Of a DNA stretch of 7,990 nucleotides, positions 4,210 to 7,990 are shown one piece after another (positions within the stretch are counted from its first letter, which is position 1; the number at the start of each line of letters is the position of its first letter). A model generated the notes under the pieces. The model saw nothing but the letters and a program-made list of their open reading frames with translations. It did not search any database and was not told where the DNA came from. This DNA comes from Desulfonatronospira sp. GTDB lineage: Bacteria; Desulfobacterota; Desulfovibrionia; Desulfovibrionales; Desulfonatronovibrionaceae. The stretch covers positions 1 through 7,990 of the forward strand of contig PWSL01000047.1 in NCBI GenBank assembly GCA_003563255.1, in the 5' to 3' direction. A program made the position numbers and the translations under genes.

Positions 4210-6057
4210 TCAGTCGATGGCGTCGAACATGCAATTGTCCAGGCAGAGCATGCATTTGATACATTTTTGAGGATCTATTTCTGCGGGCTGTTTCTTTTTC
4301 CAGTGTACCGCCCCGGAAGGACAGTTTTTATGGCAGAGTCCGCAGGAAGTGCATTTATCCGCGTTGACCCGGAATTTTACCAGGGCTGTGCATTTTTTGG
4401 CCGGGCACTTCTTGTTCCTGATGTGATCTTCATATTCTTTGGGAAAGTATTTCAGGGTGGAGAGCACCGGGTTGGGTGCGGTCTGGCCCAGACCGCAAAG
4501 CGAACTGTCCCGGATGGTGGCCGAGAGGTCTTCGAGTTCCCACAGGTCCTGAATGACTCCATCCCCGGCACGGATACGGTCCAGTATCTCCAGGATGCGC
4601 ATGGTGCCTTCCCGGCAGGGGGTGCATTTGCCGCAGGACTCCTCCTGCACGAAGTCCATGAAGAACCTGGCCATGTCCACCATGCAGGTTCGCTGATCCA
4701 TGACGATCATGCCCCCGGAGCCCATGATGGCCCCGGCCCGGCTGATGGCCTCGTAATCTACGGGCAGATCCAGGTATTCCGCCGGCACGCACCCGCCGGA
4801 CGGCCCTCCCAGTTGCACCGCCTTGAACTTCCGCTTGCCAGGTATGCCCCCCCCGATGTCGTATATTATGCTGCACAGGGAAGTGCCCATGGGCACCTCC
4901 ACCAGGCCTATGTTGCGCACGTCCCCGGACAGGGCAAACACTTTGGTGCCCTTGCTGTGCTCCGTGCCCACCCCGGCATACCAGTCGCCACCTTCCAGAA
5001 TTATCAATGGCACATTAGCCAGGGTTTCCACATTGTTGAGCACTGTGGGCCGGTCCCAGAGTCCCTTCTGGGCCGGAAAGGGGGGCCTGGGCCGGGGCAT
5101 GCCCCGGCCGCCCTCAATGGAGCGCATCAGGGCCGTTTCCTCACCGCAGACAAAGGCCCCGGCACCCTGGTATATTTCCAGGTCAAACTGAAATCCGCTG
5201 CCCAGGATATCAGACCCCAGAAGCCCATATTCCCGGGCGCGGTCAATGGCGGTCTGAACCCGCTCCAGGGCCAGAGGGTATTCGGTACGGCAATAGATAA
5301 AACCATGACCGGCATTTACGGTCCGGGCGGCAATGAGCATGCCTTCCAGCACCGAGTGGGGGTTGGCCTCCAGGATGCTGCGGTCCATGAAGGCTCCGGG
5401 ATCGCCTTCATCGGCATTGCATACCACGTATTTGACCGGGCTTTTTTCTTCTGAGGCATATTTCCATTTGAGATGCACGGGAAACCCGGCTCCACCCCGG
5501 CCCCGCAGGCCCGACTTGTGCATCTGCTGCAGGATGTCCCCTGGAGTCATTTCCAGTAAAGCCCGGGCAGCAGCGAAATAACCGTCCCTGGCTATGTACT
5601 GATCAATGGATTCAGGATCTATGATGCCTCTGTTGCGCAGCACCCAGGGCAACTGGTGCGCGAAGAAGGGGATGTCCTGCTGGCGGGGCAGGATTTGTTT
5701 TGAGACCGGGTCTTTATACTGCAGCCGCTGCAGGGGGGTGTTGTTGACCAGCTGTTCCTGGACAAGCTCCGGGATGTCCTGCAGGGTAAGGTTGTGATAA
5801 AATATGTCATGCGGCTGGACAACCAGAATAGGTCCCCGGGCACAGAAGCCGTTGCAGCCTGTCTCAACCACGTCCACACTGTCCTGGATGCCCCGGGTGG
5901 TGATTTCTTTCTGCAAAGCTTCCTTGATTTCCAGGCTGCCTGTAGACCGGCACCCGGTGCCCCCGCAGAGCATGAGGCAGGTGTTGCGGGTGAATTCCAC
6001 CCGGTGCCTGTTGGCCTCCCTGATGCTCTGCAGGTCCTGCAGGTTCATCGCAGGCAT
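4210..6057 (-). CDS. nuoF: NuoF-like NAD(P)/FMN subunit of a soluble formate dehydrogenase, with two extra ferredoxin domains
   Basis: A 615-residue flavoprotein of the HydB/HndC/HylB type that exchanges electrons between NAD(P)H and an Fe-S chain in the cytoplasm. Domains in order: thioredoxin-like [2Fe-2S] domain (about 20-105; C31-GGTG-C36 and C68-NGF-C72); NuoF core with GLRGRGGAGFP (183-193), CNADEGDPG (213-221) and GAGAFVCGEETAL (298-310), which bind FMN and NAD(P)H; SLBB-like region (about 370-425); the [4Fe-4S] site ESCGKCTPCREG (473-484) with C521; and a C-terminal 2x[4Fe-4S] ferredoxin (C569, C572, C575, C579 and C599, C602, C605, C609). CPAKKC at 551-556 adds two more cysteines. 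The start at 6057 lies two bases after the NuoE-like stop, with GGAG eleven bases before it inside that gene, so translation is probably coupled. A longer in-frame reading to 6288 only overlaps the upstream gene and looks unrelated. NAD versus NADP cannot be told by eye. Confidence 0.92.
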   Translation of the reverse strand: MPAMNLQDLQSIREANRHRVEFTRNTCLMLCGGTGCRSTGSLEIKEALQKEITTRGIQDSVDVVETGCNGFCARGPILVVQPHDIFYHNLTLQDIPELVQEQLVNNTPLQRLQYKDPVSKQILPRQQDIPFFAHQLPWVLRNRGIIDPESIDQYIARDGYFAAARALLEMTPGDILQQMHKSGLRGRGGAGFPVHLKWKYASEEKSPVKYVVCNADEGDPGAFMDRSILEANPHSVLEGMLIAARTVNAGHGFIYCRTEYPLALERVQTAIDRAREYGLLGSDILGSGFQFDLEIYQGAGAFVCGEETALMRSIEGGRGMPRPRPPFPAQKGLWDRPTVLNNVETLANVPLIILEGGDWYAGVGTEHSKGTKVFALSGDVRNIGLVEVPMGTSLCSIIYDIGGGIPGKRKFKAVQLGGPSGGCVPAEYLDLPVDYEAISRAGAIMGSGGMIVMDQRTCMVDMARFFMDFVQEESCGKCTPCREGTMRILEILDRIRAGDGVIQDLWELEDLSATIRDSSLCGLGQTAPNPVLSTLKYFPKEYEDHIRNKKCPAKKCTALVKFRVNADKCTSCGLCHKNCPSGAVHWKKKQPAEIDPQKCIKCMLCLDNCMFDAID

Positions 6058-6059
6058 AA

Positions 6060-6581
6060 TCAGTAATACTCCTGCAGCAGTTTCAGGGCCTGGTCCGGAG
6101 TGATGTGGCCGTGGGCGGTCTGGTTTATGTTCATGGCTGGAGCCAGTCCGCAGGCGCCCATGCAGCGCACCGATTCCAGGGTGAACCGGCGGTCCGGTGT
6201 GGTTGAGCCGTCCTCCAGGTGATAGGTTTGCTTGAGCCTTCTCATGATCAGGTCGGCTCCCCTGACGTGGCAGGCGGTACCGGTGCATACCCTGATAATA
6301 TTTCTGCCCCTGGGTTTCATGGAAAACAGAGAATAAAATGAGGCCACCCCGAAGACTTCACTGGCGGGAATATTCAAGCTGTGCGCGATATAATCCAGAA
6401 GTTCCACCGGCAGGTAGCCCACCAGATCCTGGCACCGGCGCAGGACCTGGGTTACCGCTCCGGGTACGTCTAGGCACTCCTGGATTACCCGGTCAATGCC
6501 CTGCCACATTCCGGGAGTAATATCTCTGTGCGCCGGCCTGAAATAATCTGAGTTGTCTGTATGAAAAATATTCTGCTGCAT
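6060..6581 (-). CDS. nuoE: NuoE-like [2Fe-2S] subunit of the formate dehydrogenase
   Basis: A 173-residue thioredoxin-fold ferredoxin of the NuoE/HndA/HydC type. An N-terminal helical part contains GAVTQVLRRCQDLVGYLP (41-58) and SEVFGVASFYSLFSMKP (74-90), both hallmarks of the family. The cluster ligands are C99 and C104 (CTGTAC) and C140 and C144 (CMGAC), in the usual CxxxxC...CxxxC spacing. It is expected to pass electrons next to the FMN of the NuoF-like partner. It lies 29 bases after the formate dehydrogenase alpha stop and two bases before the NuoF-like start, so all three are one operon. The ribosome site is weak (CAGG nine bases before an A-run and the ATG), so translation may depend on the upstream gene. 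The symbol is by homology; this is not a complex I locus. Confidence 0.92.
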   Translation of the reverse strand: MQQNIFHTDNSDYFRPAHRDITPGMWQGIDRVIQECLDVPGAVTQVLRRCQDLVGYLPVELLDYIAHSLNIPASEVFGVASFYSLFSMKPRGRNIIRVCTGTACHVRGADLIMRRLKQTYHLEDGSTTPDRRFTLESVRCMGACGLAPAMNINQTAHGHITPDQALKLLQEYY

Positions 6582-6610
6582 TTTTTTCAGCCTGTATCCT
6601 TACTCATTTA

Positions 6611-7990
6611 TCAATCCACAATTCCAATGCGTACCGCGCAGACCTTGTATTCCGGCACCCCGGCCACGGGATCCAGGACTGGATTGGTCAGGACATTGGC
6701 TGCGGCTTCGGCGAAGTGAAAGGGAATAAACACTGTACCCGGCACTGCCGCACTGGATATGCGCACCCTGGTGGTGATCTCCCCCCTGCGGGAGCGCACC
6801 GAGACCCGGTCATGGTCTTTAAGTCCGGCCTTATGTGCATCCTGGGGGGATATTTCCAGGCGGCATTCCCGCTCCAGGACGTTCAGACCGCGGATTTTCC
6901 GGGTCATGCTGCCGGTATGATAATGATAAAGGCTGCGACCGGTGGTGAGCCACAAGGGAAAAGCCTCATCAATTGCTTCCTCCGGCGGCGTATATTCCAC
7001 GCACTGAAATCCGGCCCTGCCTGCGGCGAATCCCTGGCTGTGCAGGATGGGGGTGCCGGGATGATCCTGGTGGGGACAGGGCCATTGCAGGCCTTTTTTT
7101 TCCAGCCTTGAGTAGTTGATTCCGGCATAAGAAGGCGTAACCGAGGCAATCTCCTGCATGATATCCTGTGGCGACTGGTAGTACATTATACAGCCGAACC
7201 TGGAAGCCAGATCCTGGATTATCATCCAGTCCGGCCTGGAATGACCCACAGGTTCTATGGCCTGTCTAACGCGCTGTACCCGTCTTTCGGTATTGGTAAA
7301 AGTACCGTCCTTTTCGGCAAAGGAACAGGCCGGCAGAACCACGTCGGCCATGGACGCGGTCTCGGTAAGAAAAATATCCTGCACCACCAGGAACTCAAGG
7401 TCTTGCAGGGCCTGGCGGGTGTGCTGGGCATCGGGATCGGATAGAGCAGGGTTTTCGCCGATAACGTACAGGGCCTTTACGGCATTTTCCCCTGAACCGG
7501 CAAGCATCCCGGTCAGTTTCAGACCAGGTTTCTCCGGGAGGCTTTTCACATTCCAGGCCCGGGCCATTTTTTCGCGGTTTTCCGGGACCTCCACTTTCTG
7601 GTAGCCGCTGTAGACGTCGGGCAGGGCTCCCATGTCGCAGGCTCCCTGGACATTGTTCTGCCCCCGCAGGGGATTTACGCCGCCTCCGGGGATGCCCAGG
7701 TTGCCGCAGAGCATGGCCAGATCGGCCAGGGCCATTACATTGCCGGTACCGCTTGTATGCTGGGTGATGCCCATGGTGTACAGTATGGACGCTGCCGGGG
7801 CCCGGGCATACATCCTGGCGGCCTTTATCAAGTCTTCCGGAGGGATGCCGGTAATCCCGGCTGCATACTCCGGTGTGTATCTGCTCACGTGTTCCCGGAG
7901 CCGGTCAAGTCCGCTGGTGCGGTTGTCCACGAATTCATGGTCCAGAAGGTCTTCATTTATGATTACATGCAGCATGCTGTTTATCCAGGC
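6611..7990 (-). CDS. fdhA: Formate dehydrogenase alpha (molybdopterin) subunit, C-terminal part; 5' end beyond the window
   Basis: The frame stays open to the right edge (first visible residues AWINSMLHVIINEDL), so the ATG at 7975 is internal and 459 residues are seen. The protein is a Mo/W-bis-MGD oxidoreductase of the soluble FdhA/FdhF group that interconverts formate and CO2. The stretch MGITQHTSGTGNVMALADLA, then GGGVNPLRGQNNVQGACDMGALP, is highly characteristic of NAD-linked formate dehydrogenases. Next come GENPALSDPD, LTETASMADVVLPACSFAEKDGTFTNTERRVQR, and a C-terminal MoCo-dinucleotide domain (from about LWLTTGRSLYHYHTGSMTRK to the end), where RSLYHYHTG and PFHF...AANVLTNP contact the cofactor. 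The metal ligand (Cys or Sec), the N-terminal [4Fe-4S] motif and any NuoG-like extension lie outside the window. The downstream NuoE/NuoF-like genes indicate a NAD(P)-linked cytoplasmic complex. Confidence 0.92.
   Translation of the reverse strand, partial: AWINSMLHVIINEDLLDHEFVDNRTSGLDRLREHVSRYTPEYAAGITGIPPEDLIKAARMYARAPAASILYTMGITQHTSGTGNVMALADLAMLCGNLGIPGGGVNPLRGQNNVQGACDMGALPDVYSGYQKVEVPENREKMARAWNVKSLPEKPGLKLTGMLAGSGENAVKALYVIGENPALSDPDAQHTRQALQDLEFLVVQDIFLTETASMADVVLPACSFAEKDGTFTNTERRVQRVRQAIEPVGHSRPDWMIIQDLASRFGCIMYYQSPQDIMQEIASVTPSYAGINYSRLEKKGLQWPCPHQDHPGTPILHSQGFAAGRAGFQCVEYTPPEEAIDEAFPLWLTTGRSLYHYHTGSMTRKIRGLNVLERECRLEISPQDAHKAGLKDHDRVSVRSRRGEITTRVRISSAAVPGTVFIPFHFAEAAANVLTNPVLDPVAGVPEYKVCAVRIGIVD

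Noticed and set aside
4195..5454. A long open frame on the plus strand opposite the NuoF-like gene
   Set aside because: It lies antisense to a strongly supported flavoprotein, its translation shows no family motifs and is rich in Gly, His and Pro as expected for a shadow of a GC-rich coding strand, and it has no clear ribosome site.
6058..6288. N-terminal extension of the NuoF-like protein
   Set aside because: It overlaps the NuoE-like gene in another frame and reads as low-complexity Arg/His/Pro sequence. The start at 6057 fits the family length.
7973..7975. ATG at 7975 as the start of the formate dehydrogenase subunit
   Set aside because: The frame remains open to the window edge and the visible sequence begins in the middle of the molybdopterin domain, so this is an internal methionine.

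Overview
The window looks like chromosome of a Gram-negative, anaerobic, probably sulfate-reducing bacterium. The best guess is Desulfovibrionales or a relative, because a soluble multi-subunit formate dehydrogenase sits beside a half-size permease and an Fe-S type PAPS-reductase-like protein. The order is inferred from gene content and protein flavour only. No 16S, tRNA, CRISPR or complete mobile element is present.

Layout: (1) bases 1-203 hold the cut edge of a REP-like inverted repeat and the leader of a membrane site-2 protease with two CBS domains (204-1346, +). (2) Converging on it, with 13 bases between, is an unrecognised lipoprotein gene (1360-2049, -). (3) Bases 2050-2461 are non-coding and made of several short dispersed and inverted repeats. 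(4) A half-size permease (2462-2965, -) and a PAPS-reductase-family protein (3007-3681, +) diverge from a 41-base gap. (5) Bases 3682-4209 are a second repeat-built non-coding region with nested inverted repeats, including a clear MITE-like element (3753-3955). (6) From 4210 to the right edge lies a minus-strand operon, transcribed right to left: formate dehydrogenase catalytic subunit (C-terminal 459 residues visible, runs off the window), a NuoE-like [2Fe-2S] subunit, and a NuoF-like NAD(P)/FMN subunit with an N-terminal thioredoxin-like ferredoxin domain and a C-terminal 2x[4Fe-4S] ferredoxin domain.

How they work together: the three operon genes form a cytoplasmic NAD(P)-linked formate dehydrogenase. 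Formate is oxidised (or CO2 reduced) at the molybdenum/tungsten pterin site, electrons pass along Fe-S clusters, and NAD(P) reacts at the FMN site of the NuoF-like subunit. The subunit types match the HydABC/Hnd/Hyl group, some members of which bifurcate electrons with ferredoxin, but that cannot be decided here. The protease may act in envelope regulation. The permease and PAPS-reductase-like protein may share a role in sulfur or oxyanion metabolism, suggested only by adjacency.

The most unusual content is in the non-coding regions. The two large gaps share the same end modules in the same order, in opposite orientation, around unrelated middles. The second gap also contains an approximately 200-bp MITE-like element inside a wider pair of inverted repeats. 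The PAPS-reductase-like protein keeps all four Fe-S cysteines but lacks the catalytic C-terminal cysteine motif.
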